Assembly: GCA_003565575.1 (NCBI GenBank) | Contig: PXBV01000365.1 | Coordinates: forward strand, 1 to 6,396 | Length of the DNA: 6,396 nt | Reading direction: 5' to 3' | From: Psychroflexus sp. | GTDB taxonomy: Bacteria > Bacteroidota > Bacteroidia > Flavobacteriales > Flavobacteriaceae | Translations under genes and position numbers: made by a program | In this document: piece after piece, positions 1 to 6,396 of the stretch | How positions within the stretch are numbered: position 1 is the first letter of the stretch | How the letters are laid out: the number at the start of each line of letters is the position of its first letter | Notes under the pieces: model-generated | The model's input: only the letters and a program-made list of their open reading frames with translations | Databases searched by the model: none | What the model was told of the DNA's origin: nothing

Positions 1-930
1 ATAAAGTTCAAAATAATCCTCTACAAAGCTAAAGCGGATTCCAGAATCATAAACAAATTGAGTGTTGCTGAAGCTATTTTTATAAAAGCCCACATCACCA
101 TAGGCAAAAATCCAGTTCCATATGGTTGTACTCACATTGGTAGAAACTATCCAATCATCTGCAAAGCGTTGTTCAAATCTAGATTTAAACCCACCTTCAG
201 CCATGATAAATTGCTGGCTAAATAGCCCGCTTTGCTCGCTTCTACCATAGTAGTTATAGTCAAATAAATAATCTGTTGGTCTGTCCAATGCAAAACTAAA
301 AAAGTCGGAATCTCTAGCATTATTATGTAAAAATAAACCGCCAAAAAACCTAAAGTTGATTTGTCTGTTATTATCATAAAGTTGCCTAAAGCTCAGTGTA
401 GAGGACATTTTGCTGAACTTTTGAGACACTTGAAAATCCAATGAATTAGTAAAAAACCTATCTAAATTTTTATTAGAAAAGTTGTAGCGAAGATTGAAAA
501 CATTATAATTGGGTTCATTTGTGGTAACCAATTCATTTTCATCTTGAGTTACATTTACAGACCTTAAGAATACATTATGCCGTCTATTATCTCTTAGGTC
601 TGATGGTCTGTAAGTCATGTTGATAAAAGCAGAATACCTATTATAAAACAAATCTTGGTCATAGGAAAAGCGCACTCCAGAAATACCGTAATCTACTTTA
701 AATAAATTTTTATCTTTAAAAAATTGTGTATAATCTAAAGAAGCACCTCCAACGATAGCATCACTATTAAATCCATATTTTGGATTAAGTTTAAAGTTGA
801 ATTGCTTAGGCAATAAAGAAGTATTATACAATTTTGGTCCCAAGGATATACCGTCATACAAATTATAATTAAATTCTGGAGTAATAAATAACTGATTGTA
901 ATTTGGGTCTTCTATATCTTCAAGGATTCT
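1..930 (-). other. Putative outer-membrane beta-barrel region of the M1-like protein
   Basis: From about residue 585 onward the protein becomes a series of alternating polar/hydrophobic stretches rich in Tyr, Phe and Asn, such as YNLYDGISLG, FNFKLNPKYGF, RYSAFINMTYRP, INFRFFGGLF, NWIFAYGDVGFY and YDSGIRFSF. They are separated by short charged or Asn/Asp-rich turns, which is typical of outer-membrane barrel strands. The 'YDGISLG...NPKYGF' opening resembles the barrels of surface-antigen/Omp85-like Bacteroidota proteins, but I do not see the (V/I)RG(F/Y) loop motif of true Omp85 proteins, so the barrel family is left open. The final strand(s) lie beyond the window. Confidence 0.6.
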
Positions 931-2682
931 TAGTTGAACGGGCCTATTAAAAAGTTTGTTGTGGCTCTTAAAATTATTTCTTGGATTTACTTCAGGGATA
1001 ATCTGCTCATAATTGACAGCAATTCTATCACTTTTTAAATTAGGTCTATATACGGTGGTGTCTTTTTTGAATGGGCTTACCCAATCTTTAGAAATAACGT
1101 GACCATCGCGAAGTTGATACAAAGCCACAGGCATTGGATTTTCTGTCTTGTTTACAAGTTTTATTTCTAAAGAATCATCTAGAATTCTTACATTTTTTAC
1201 TTTAAAATCAATATCTTTTGAGCTACCAAGATAGTTGGAATAAAACCATGAAATATCTTTTGTTGTTAAGGAAGAAAGTATGTCAAAATAGTCCTCTGGG
1301 GTAGAAAATTTAAGCTTGTAAGAGTTGAAGTAGAGTTTTAAACTCATGTTGACAAGTTCTTCACCAAGATAATCTTCAAGATACTTAAAGCCTAAGCCAG
1401 CCTTGTAAGGGTTAGATAATTTTTGATTAAACTTAAGCAAACTGTCTTGAGGAGAGTTGATTTTCTGGCCAAGATTTTGTCTTATGGTTGTGGAGTGTAT
1501 AAAATTATATTTGTCATTAAATTCTAGTTCTGATGCATGCATCCAACGAAGGCCAATCACATTTGCAAATGACCCAAGAAGCTTAACGTCTGGATAATAA
1601 GTGTCTACATAGTCCATCATGACTTTAACCATAATTGCATCTTTAAACCATTGGTGATCTCTGGTGTGTGTTAAAATTGACCTTCTAAAATATTGATCTG
1701 TAATGGTTTTAAGTAATTTCATGTCATATTGAAAACCATCTGGAAACGGACGGATAAAGCTAGGCAACTGATTAAGTCCATAAATAGGGGAGAGGTTGTA
1801 GTCTTCTTGGGTAATTAGCATTTTTTCAAAGTCAAATTTGCCAAACCGTTCTTCTAGAAAATATACAATCCTATCCATAATAAGTGCTTCTATTTCTGGC
1901 CTTAGGTCGCTATCTTTTAAATTGGTGAAAATTTTGACGTGATCGGTTTGAACAGTTTCAAAATTGTTTATGCGTTTTATAAATAAATACGGACCTACAA
2001 GACCTTTGCCTTTAAGGATTTTCTTCTGAAAACCTACTAGTTCAGTTTCAGTTGTTTTTTCTTCAAAATTAGAAATCAAGCTGTAGGTGTTAGGATATTC
2101 AAGGTGAAGTTTATAGTCTAGCTGCTGGCTGGGATAATCATTCAAATCTTTATGACTATATAGCACCCAATCCTCGTTTAAAATTGCAGGTTCAATAAGC
2201 CAGTACTTTAAATTCAACTCTCTTTGATTCCAGCCAAAACCGGTAAACTTTGAGTCTGGAATTTTTAGTACATAGCTCAACTCAATGTCTATAGATTCCT
2301 CAGGTTTCAGTTCATTTTCAATGGTAATTTCAATCAAGTCTGGTTGCCCGCTTACACGATTCCAGTAGAATCTAGTGTTTAAAACCTCCAAAGTCTTAAT
2401 TTCTGTTCCACCTCTTTCAAAATCCGACGCAAAATGAAACCTTCTTACATATTCTTGAGCATATCGTTTTGCTAGTGGACTTTTTTTATCAGAAAAGGCA
2501 TGGATCCAATCATAGAGAAAAATTTTAGAAAGAGCTTTTTCTCCCGTATTCTTAAAGCTGATACTTTGATTTACTGTTAAGCTTTTTAAATCGGTAGAGG
2601 TGGTTATATCCGCTTCAATCCTATTTTGAGCTAAACTCAAGCAAGATGACAAGACAAGAAATAAGGCGGTTAAATTTTTCAA
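1..2682 (-). CDS. Exported M1 aminopeptidase-like pseudo-enzyme with C-terminal outer-membrane beta-barrel (3' end outside window)
   Basis: This open frame has 894 codons without a stop and continues past the left edge; the last visible residues (GIRFSFVEDYFELY) look like a near-terminal barrel strand, so probably only a few dozen residues are missing. An in-frame TAA at 2691-2689 limits the start, and the first in-frame ATG is about 270 codons in. The TTG at 2682 is the best start because a signal peptide follows at once (KNLTALFLVLSSCLSLAQ, cleavage near residue 18-19). Visible regions are a beta-rich N-terminal part (about 20-210), an M1/gluzincin-like part (about 215-450), a beta-rich linker (about 470-580) and an amphipathic-strand region resembling an outer-membrane barrel (about 585-894). 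The M1 zinc site is not intact: the HExxH position reads K325-T-I-T-D329 and the downstream Glu is D348. The likely location is the outer membrane with the peptidase-like part exposed to periplasm or surface. I infer a binding, chaperone or scaffold role rather than proteolysis; automated annotation may call it 'aminopeptidase' or 'metalloprotease'. Partner and substrate are unknown. Confidence 0.8.
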   Translation of the reverse strand, partial: MKNLTALFLVLSSCLSLAQNRIEADITTSTDLKSLTVNQSISFKNTGEKALSKIFLYDWIHAFSDKKSPLAKRYAQEYVRRFHFASDFERGGTEIKTLEVLNTRFYWNRVSGQPDLIEITIENELKPEESIDIELSYVLKIPDSKFTGFGWNQRELNLKYWLIEPAILNEDWVLYSHKDLNDYPSQQLDYKLHLEYPNTYSLISNFEEKTTETELVGFQKKILKGKGLVGPYLFIKRINNFETVQTDHVKIFTNLKDSDLRPEIEALIMDRIVYFLEERFGKFDFEKMLITQEDYNLSPIYGLNQLPSFIRPFPDGFQYDMKLLKTITDQYFRRSILTHTRDHQWFKDAIMVKVMMDYVDTYYPDVKLLGSFANVIGLRWMHASELEFNDKYNFIHSTTIRQNLGQKINSPQDSLLKFNQKLSNPYKAGLGFKYLEDYLGEELVNMSLKLYFNSYKLKFSTPEDYFDILSSLTTKDISWFYSNYLGSSKDIDFKVKNVRILDDSLEIKLVNKTENPMPVALYQLRDGHVISKDWVSPFKKDTTVYRPNLKSDRIAVNYEQIIPEVNPRNNFKSHNKLFNRPVQLRILEDIEDPNYNQLFITPEFNYNLYDGISLGPKLYNTSLLPKQFNFKLNPKYGFNSDAIVGGASLDYTQFFKDKNLFKVDYGISGVRFSYDQDLFYNRYSAFINMTYRPSDLRDNRRHNVFLRSVNVTQDENELVTTNEPNYNVFNLRYNFSNKNLDRFFTNSLDFQVSQKFSKMSSTLSFRQLYDNNRQINFRFFGGLFLHNNARDSDFFSFALDRPTDYLFDYNYYGRSEQSGLFSQQFIMAEGGFKSRFEQRFADDWIVSTNVSTTIWNWIFAYGDVGFYKNSFSNTQFVYDSGIRFSFVEDYFELY
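1639..1779 (-). other. Degenerate M1 peptidase active-site region
   Basis: These are residues 302-348 of the M1-like protein. Active M1 enzymes carry a GxMEN substrate motif, then HExxH, then a zinc-binding Glu 19 residues after the second His, commonly in a 'NEG' context. Here the equivalents are G302-L-N-Q-L, K325-T-I-T-D329 (followed by QYF, as in the usual HQYF/HQWF) and W346-F-K-D348-A. Flanking aromatic residues and the x18 spacing are kept, while all three zinc ligands and the catalytic Glu are replaced. The substitutions are read directly from the sequence; loss of activity is inferred from M1 chemistry. Confidence 0.75.
2679..2682 (-). promoter_or_regulatory. TTGA stop/start overlap (translational coupling)
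   Basis: On the minus strand the nuclease gene ends in TGA (2681-2679) and the downstream gene appears to start with TTG (2682-2680), giving a TTGA overlap. An in-frame TAA seven bases upstream of the TTG and a signal peptide directly after it leave little room for another start. No Shine-Dalgarno sequence is visible; the upstream stretch is A-rich (TATAAAAAACT). Re-initiation by ribosomes that have finished the nuclease gene is the likely mode of translation. Confidence 0.6.
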
Positions 2683-3902
2683 AGTTTTTTATAGAATTTG
2701 ATACTAGTGGTATAGCTTTCTATTTGAAGAAAATAAAGACCTTCCAAAAATTCTGAAATATCCAAGTTAAGCTCCTTACTGTTGAGGTCAAAACCCTTAA
2801 TTTCTTGCCCCATTAGATTAAAAATTTTGCCTTTTTTGTGGATGAATTCTACAGGGAGCTTAATTTCTAATTGGTTGGAAACAAGCGTCCTTTTTAAAAT
2901 TGGAACTTCTTTTGTTGAGTTTAGAGTTGATAAAAAATTATCTTTAACGCTTAATTCCATGACAACAGGTAAGTGATCACTCATCAAATATAACCATTCC
3001 CTCAATTCTTGGCTATAGTCTCCATTACAATCCAAATTATTGATGGATTTATTTAAACAGTTTCCGTTATTTCCATAAGCCTCATAAGAATTTTCAATAT
3101 AAGAAATGCTATTGCTTTTGGAGGTCATTACATCAGAAATCAACATGATGTCAAACCTGTCATCTAGGCCACCACCTGCACCAAAGCCATCAAAACTGAA
3201 ACTACTAGTTCGAGTACTTTGGGTGTGGATATCCGCAAAAGTTTCATTGTTATTCCAATCCCCTGGAGCATCTATAGGGTCAATCATTTTTATTGTTTCT
3301 GTACCATTCAAAAGACTTTGATAACCTATTTCTGATGCGGAGTACATGTTGAAATCACCTGCTAAAAGAATATTTGTATCATGAGGAAACTCCTTGATGT
3401 AATTAATGAATTGCTGGGCCTCAAAGGCGCGTTCAGCCACATTTTGTTGCCCTCTAGATGCTTTAAAATGCGCTACAAAAACTTCTAATTTTTCTGAAGA
3501 ATTTGTTAGGAGTCGAAAGCTGTAATGATTTATACTTCTTACGTTAGTTTCTATTTGTTGAGTATAGTCTAAGCTGAATTTATCCTCGTTATAATATACT
3601 AACTGATGAATTAAAGAAGCTCCCGACGTATTAAATAAAAATGGTGTTTGTTGAAAAGCGGTGGATGTATACTGAAAAGCATCAGTTAAAATTAAATTGG
3701 CGTCTCTCTGAGACTCCACCTCGCATACCATAAATAAATCTGGTTGGTAAGTGCTCAGTATAGAATTGAGGATTTCTATTCTGTTTGAAGGTGGTGCGCT
3801 AGAAAAGTCTAGCACATTATAAAACATGGCTTTAATTTGAGACTGTCCAAAACTTTGGAGAGTAACCAAAAGGATTAAAAGCAAGCACGCACCCCTTAGC
3901 AT
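2679..3902 (-). CDS. Secreted endonuclease/exonuclease/phosphatase (EEP) family nuclease with T9SS sorting domain
   Basis: This 407-residue protein starts with a hydrophobic signal peptide (MLRGACLLLILLVTLQSFGQ, cleavage near residue 20). The EEP (DNase I-like) fold spans about 22-318 with the expected motifs in order: N29 in FYNVLDF, the metal-binding Glu E61 in CEVES, H145 in VAHFKAS, D183 and N185 in LAGDFN, D248-R-F-D251, and the catalytic D309-H310 in SDHLPV. The full catalytic set is present, so it should be an active Mg2+-dependent phosphodiesterase. C282 and C292 may form a disulfide in the loop before the last motif. A linker of about 15 residues leads to a type A T9SS sorting domain. 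The protein is probably released or surface-attached and may degrade extracellular nucleic acid for phosphate or nucleotides; the substrate cannot be read from the sequence. The ATG lies two bases after the LOG gene's stop, and the 3' end overlaps the next gene. A phospholipase/sphingomyelinase-type EEP role is possible but less likely. Confidence 0.88.
   Translation of the reverse strand: MLRGACLLLILLVTLQSFGQSQIKAMFYNVLDFSSAPPSNRIEILNSILSTYQPDLFMVCEVESQRDANLILTDAFQYTSTAFQQTPFLFNTSGASLIHQLVYYNEDKFSLDYTQQIETNVRSINHYSFRLLTNSSEKLEVFVAHFKASRGQQNVAERAFEAQQFINYIKEFPHDTNILLAGDFNMYSASEIGYQSLLNGTETIKMIDPIDAPGDWNNNETFADIHTQSTRTSSFSFDGFGAGGGLDDRFDIMLISDVMTSKSNSISYIENSYEAYGNNGNCLNKSINNLDCNGDYSQELREWLYLMSDHLPVVMELSVKDNFLSTLNSTKEVPILKRTLVSNQLEIKLPVEFIHKKGKIFNLMGQEIKGFDLNSKELNLDISEFLEGLYFLQIESYTTSIKFYKKL
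2682..2900 (-). other. Type IX secretion C-terminal sorting domain (type A-like)
   Basis: Residues about 335-407 of the nuclease form the small beta domain typical of Bacteroidota T9SS cargo: 'KGKIFNLMGQEIKGF' (the usual IxNxxGQ strand), then 'LNLDISEFLEGLYFLQI' (the usual hydrophobic-D-I-S...GxYxLxI pattern) and a Lys-rich end 'SIKFYKKL'. In known cargo this domain directs passage across the outer membrane and is often removed on arrival at the surface. It implies that the host genome encodes the T9SS machinery, which is not in this window. Confidence 0.88.
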
Positions 3903-3904
3903 GA

Positions 3905-4591
3905 TTAAAAATTAGGACTTAAATCGTATTGATTATAAAACTCATCTAATATGGTTACTACTTCTTCCTCTGTATCTACGAGGTGAATTAAATCTAAGTC
4001 CTCTTTACTCACAGTTTTAAATTTGTCTGCTAGTGTAGATTTTATCCAATCCAACAAGCCTCCCCAAAAATCAGAACCTACAAGTATGATAGGGAATTTA
4101 TCAATCTTTTTGGTTTGAATTAGCGTTATAGCTTCAAAAAGCTCATCTAAAGTGCCAAAACCTCCTGGCATTACCACAAAACCTTGAGAGTACTTTACAA
4201 ACATGACCTTTCTTACAAAAAAGTAATCAAAATCTAGGCTTTTATTAGAGTCGATGTAAGGATTATCATGTTGTTCAAAAGGTAAATCTATATTTAAACC
4301 CACAGAGGTACCACCACCAAGGTGAGCACCTTTATTGCCGGCTTCCATAATGCCAGGACCACCACCAGTTATGACTCCATAACCTTGGTCTACTATCTTT
4401 CTGGCTACTTTCACGGCTAGTTCATAGTACTTTTCTCCAGGTTGGGTTCTTGCTGAACCAAAAATGGAAACGCAAGGACCAATTTCACTTAGTCGTTCAT
4501 AACCATGAACAAATTCACTCATTATTTTAAAAAGCGCCCAACTATCGTTAGTCTTTATTTCATTCCAGTTTTTGGGGTGTTTATCTACCAT
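3905..4591 (-). CDS. LOG-family protein (TIGR00730-like), cytokinin-riboside-5'-monophosphate phosphoribohydrolase type
   Basis: This 228-residue cytoplasmic Rossmann-fold protein has both family signatures: GGGPGIMEAGNKGA (77-90) and PGGFGTLDE (142-150), the PGGxGTxxE motif that carries the catalytic Glu (E150). R127 in FVRKVMF fits the conserved Arg of the active site. Characterised family members cleave the N-glycosidic bond of nucleoside 5'-monophosphates, releasing a base and ribose 5-phosphate; older databases often mislabel them 'lysine decarboxylase'. In a bacterium such as this, the natural substrate could be AMP-like or modified nucleotides rather than a plant-type cytokinin; the sequence does not decide. 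An N-terminal extension of about 35 residues precedes the fold, as is common in the longer bacterial members. The ATG is five bases after the uvrA stop and two bases separate its TAA from the nuclease ATG, so it sits mid-operon. No Shine-Dalgarno is visible; the leader is A/T-rich. Confidence 0.9.
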   Translation of the reverse strand: MVDKHPKNWNEIKTNDSWALFKIMSEFVHGYERLSEIGPCVSIFGSARTQPGEKYYELAVKVARKIVDQGYGVITGGGPGIMEAGNKGAHLGGGTSVGLNIDLPFEQHDNPYIDSNKSLDFDYFFVRKVMFVKYSQGFVVMPGGFGTLDELFEAITLIQTKKIDKFPIILVGSDFWGGLLDWIKSTLADKFKTVSKEDLDLIHLVDTEEEVVTILDEFYNQYDLSPNF

Positions 4592-4596
4592 TTTAA

Positions 4597-6396
4597 TTAT
4601 TGATTAAGTTCTTTTATTAAAAATTGTGCTGTATAGCTTTTTTTCTGTTTTATCAGTTGTTCAGGAGTTCCTTTTGCTACCAATTCGCCTCCTTTCTTGC
4701 CTCCTTCGTAGCCAATGTCAAAAATATAGTCGGCGAGCTTGATCACATCCATATTATGTTCAATGATTAAAACAGTATTTCCTTTGTCTACAAGTTTCTC
4801 TAAAACTTCCATAAGTACGCGTATGTCTTCAAAATGAAGCCCTGTGGTGGGTTCATCTAAAATATAAAAGGTATTTCCAGTGCTTATTTTTGATAATTCT
4901 GTCGCTAATTTAATACGCTGCGCTTCACCACCAGAAAGGGTTGTGCTTTGTTGACCTAAGGTAATGTATCCTAAGCCTACATCTTGTATGGTTTTAAGTT
5001 TTCTATGAATTTTTGGTATAGGTTCAAAAAACGATGTAGCCTCATCTATTGTCATCTCCAAAACATCACTAATGGATTTACCTTTGTAACGAATTTCCAA
5101 GGTTTCTCTATTGAAACGCTTACCCATGCAAGTTTCACACTCTACATATACATCAGGTAAAAAATTCATTTCAATCACTCTTACACCAGCACCTCCGCAG
5201 GTTTCACATCTGCCACCTTTAACATTGAAACTAAACCTCCCTGGTTTGTATCCGCGAATTAAAGCCTCTGGTGTTTTAGCAAACAAGCTACGTATTTCTC
5301 CAAAAACCCCTGTATACGTTGCAGGGTTGGATCGAGGTGTTCTGCCTATTGGCGATTGGTTGATGTCGATTACTTTATCTAAGTGCTTGAGACCTCTTAC
5401 AGTTTTGTGAGGTAGAGCTTCCATTTTTCCGTTGAAAAAATGATTGTTTAAAACCGGGTATAACGTATCATTAATTAAAGTTGACTTTCCACTACCAGAT
5501 ACACCTGTAACCACCACTAGCTTTCCTAATGGTATCTTTATGGAAACACCTTTAAGGTTATTTCCTGTTGCATTTAATAAATGTAAATGTTTACCATTTC
5601 CCTTTCTTCGTTTTGATGGAATTGCAATACTTCGTTTTCCAGAAAGGTAATCTGCAGTAAGCGTATCGTGTTTTAAAATGCGCTTGGGGTCACCTTCACT
5701 AATAATTTTTCCACCGTTTTTTCCAGCGTGTGGGCCAATGTCGATGACATGATCTGCGCGCTCTATCATATCTTTATCATGTTCAACCACAATCACAGAG
5801 TTACCTACATCTCTTAACGCTACTAAAGAATTGATGAGTTTCTCATTATCCCTTTGGTGAAGACCAATGCTCGGTTCATCCAAAATATAAAGAACACCCA
5901 CAAGTTGAGAACCAATTTGAGTAGCCAGCCGTATGCGCTGTGCTTCACCTCCAGATAAAGTTTTGGAGCCTCTATTTAGATTCAAATAATTGAGTCCTAC
6001 GTCTTCAAGAAAAGACAAGCGTGTTTTGATTTCCTTGATGATTTCTTCAGCAATTTTTTGCTCACTAGACGTCAATCTCGACACCAAATCTTTGAAAAAA
6101 CTCACAAGCTCATCTACATCCATGGCTACAATTTCACCTAAATTTTTTCCGTCTATTTTGTAGTAAAGCGCTTCTTTTTTTAAACGACTACCGCCACAAG
6201 ATTCACAAGGCTTTTTGTCCATGTATTTTTTAGCCCAACGCTTTAAAGCAGCAGAGGATTCTTTTTGATGAAAAGTATCTTCTATAAATTTAGCAACACC
6301 TTCAAAGTTATAACTGTAAGATTTATTTACTTTGGAAGCTTCACTGTACTTTTTAAAGGAGGCTTTTCCACCGTGTAAAATTACTTGCATGGCTGC
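4597..6396 (-). CDS. uvrA: UvrA, excinuclease ABC subunit A (C-terminal two-thirds; 5' end outside window)
   Basis: UvrA is the damage-recognition ATPase of nucleotide excision repair; it forms a dimer that loads UvrB at lesions. The visible 599 residues run to a TAA stop; by family length (about 940) roughly the first 340, including the first Walker A and the UvrB-binding domain, are missing. The frame continues upstream of the ATG at 6390 (Ala-Ala-Met), so that ATG is internal. Counting from 6396: a CxxC pair (C64, C67, CESCGG), the first ABC signature LSGGEAQRIRL (147-157), Walker B with D173-E174, and H206. The second ATPase has Walker A GVSGSGKST (298-306), a zinc finger C397/C400/C420/C423 carrying the DNA-binding insertion, signature LSGGEAQRIKL (487-497), Walker B D514-E515 and H547. 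All motifs are intact and no frameshift is seen. It is the most upstream gene seen in the probable operon. Confidence 0.97.
   Translation of the reverse strand, partial: AAMQVILHGGKASFKKYSEASKVNKSYSYNFEGVAKFIEDTFHQKESSAALKRWAKKYMDKKPCESCGGSRLKKEALYYKIDGKNLGEIVAMDVDELVSFFKDLVSRLTSSEQKIAEEIIKEIKTRLSFLEDVGLNYLNLNRGSKTLSGGEAQRIRLATQIGSQLVGVLYILDEPSIGLHQRDNEKLINSLVALRDVGNSVIVVEHDKDMIERADHVIDIGPHAGKNGGKIISEGDPKRILKHDTLTADYLSGKRSIAIPSKRRKGNGKHLHLLNATGNNLKGVSIKIPLGKLVVVTGVSGSGKSTLINDTLYPVLNNHFFNGKMEALPHKTVRGLKHLDKVIDINQSPIGRTPRSNPATYTGVFGEIRSLFAKTPEALIRGYKPGRFSFNVKGGRCETCGGAGVRVIEMNFLPDVYVECETCMGKRFNRETLEIRYKGKSISDVLEMTIDEATSFFEPIPKIHRKLKTIQDVGLGYITLGQQSTTLSGGEAQRIKLATELSKISTGNTFYILDEPTTGLHFEDIRVLMEVLEKLVDKGNTVLIIEHNMDVIKLADYIFDIGYEGGKKGGELVAKGTPEQLIKQKKSYTAQFLIKELNQ

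Noticed and set aside
147..377. 76-codon minus-strand ORF with hydrophobic residues
   Set aside because: It lies in another frame inside the long M1-like gene, which is open over the same region and has barrel-like protein texture; the small ORF has no recognisable domain or start context.
2626..2682. Possible lipoprotein signal (LSSC, Cys14) in the M1-like protein
   Set aside because: The sequence loosely fits a lipobox, but the hydrophobic stretch continues past the Cys to a standard '-SLAQ' cleavage site, and a C-terminal barrel would not need a lipid anchor. Signal peptidase I is preferred, though not proven.
2782..3321. Two short plus-strand ORFs (2782-2976 and 3106-3321)
   Set aside because: They are antisense to the nuclease gene, whose catalytic and sorting motifs are intact, and encode no recognisable protein.
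3900..4600. Promoter or terminator between the genes
   Set aside because: The gaps are only 2 and 5 bp; no hairpin with a T-run and no convincing Bacteroidota TTG/TAnnTTTG promoter pair stood out there.
5111..5650. Two plus-strand ORFs (5111-5410 and 5444-5650)
   Set aside because: They are antisense to the highly conserved zinc-finger and Walker A region of uvrA; their openness follows from the codon pattern of the real gene.
6388..6390. ATG at 6390 as the start of uvrA
   Set aside because: The frame stays open upstream (two Ala codons to the window edge), and a protein starting here would lack the first Walker A and UvrB-binding domain while keeping the rest of ATPase I; it is an internal Met of a gene cut by the window edge.
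1..6396. CRISPR array, tRNA/rRNA, insertion sequence, tandem repeats or defence system
   Set aside because: Nearly every base is inside one of four coding frames; I saw no repeated units, RNA-gene cloverleaf, transposase motifs or terminal inverted repeats.

Overview
The window is AT-rich, densely packed DNA that looks like a chromosome segment from a member of the Bacteroidota, most likely the Flavobacteriia (Flavobacteriaceae-like). The evidence is a type IX secretion (T9SS) C-terminal sorting domain on one gene product, flavobacterial-style signal peptides ending near '-AQ' or '-GQ', the absence of Shine-Dalgarno sequences, and a cell-surface protein of a kind I associate with flavobacteria. 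Genus cannot be fixed by eye.

All four genes lie on the minus strand and run from the right edge to the left edge with almost no intergenic DNA. (1) Positions 6396-4597 hold the 3' part of uvrA, the nucleotide-excision-repair ATPase; its 5' end is outside the window. (2) Five bases later, 4591-3905, is a LOG-family (TIGR00730-like) phosphoribohydrolase. (3) Two bases later, 3902-2679, is a secreted endonuclease/exonuclease/phosphatase (EEP) family nuclease with a signal peptide and a C-terminal T9SS sorting domain. (4) Overlapping its stop codon, and starting with TTG at 2682, is a long open frame that runs off the left edge. It encodes an exported protein with an M1 (gluzincin) aminopeptidase-like body followed by what looks like an outer-membrane beta-barrel. 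This frame is unbroken from 2688 to 1; I read it codon by codon and found no stop.

The spacing (5 bp, 2 bp, 4-bp overlap) suggests one transcript, with uvrA or something upstream of it as the promoter-proximal gene. I see no internal terminator or convincing promoter. The functions do not form an obvious single pathway: DNA repair and nucleotide clean-up are cytoplasmic, whereas the last two products are envelope or secreted proteins.

The most interesting item is gene 4. The positions that should hold the M1 zinc ligands (HExxH-x18-E) read K-T-I-T-D-x18-D with the spacing exactly preserved, so it appears to be a catalytically dead peptidase fold joined to an outer-membrane barrel. No mobile element, CRISPR array, RNA gene or repeat was seen.
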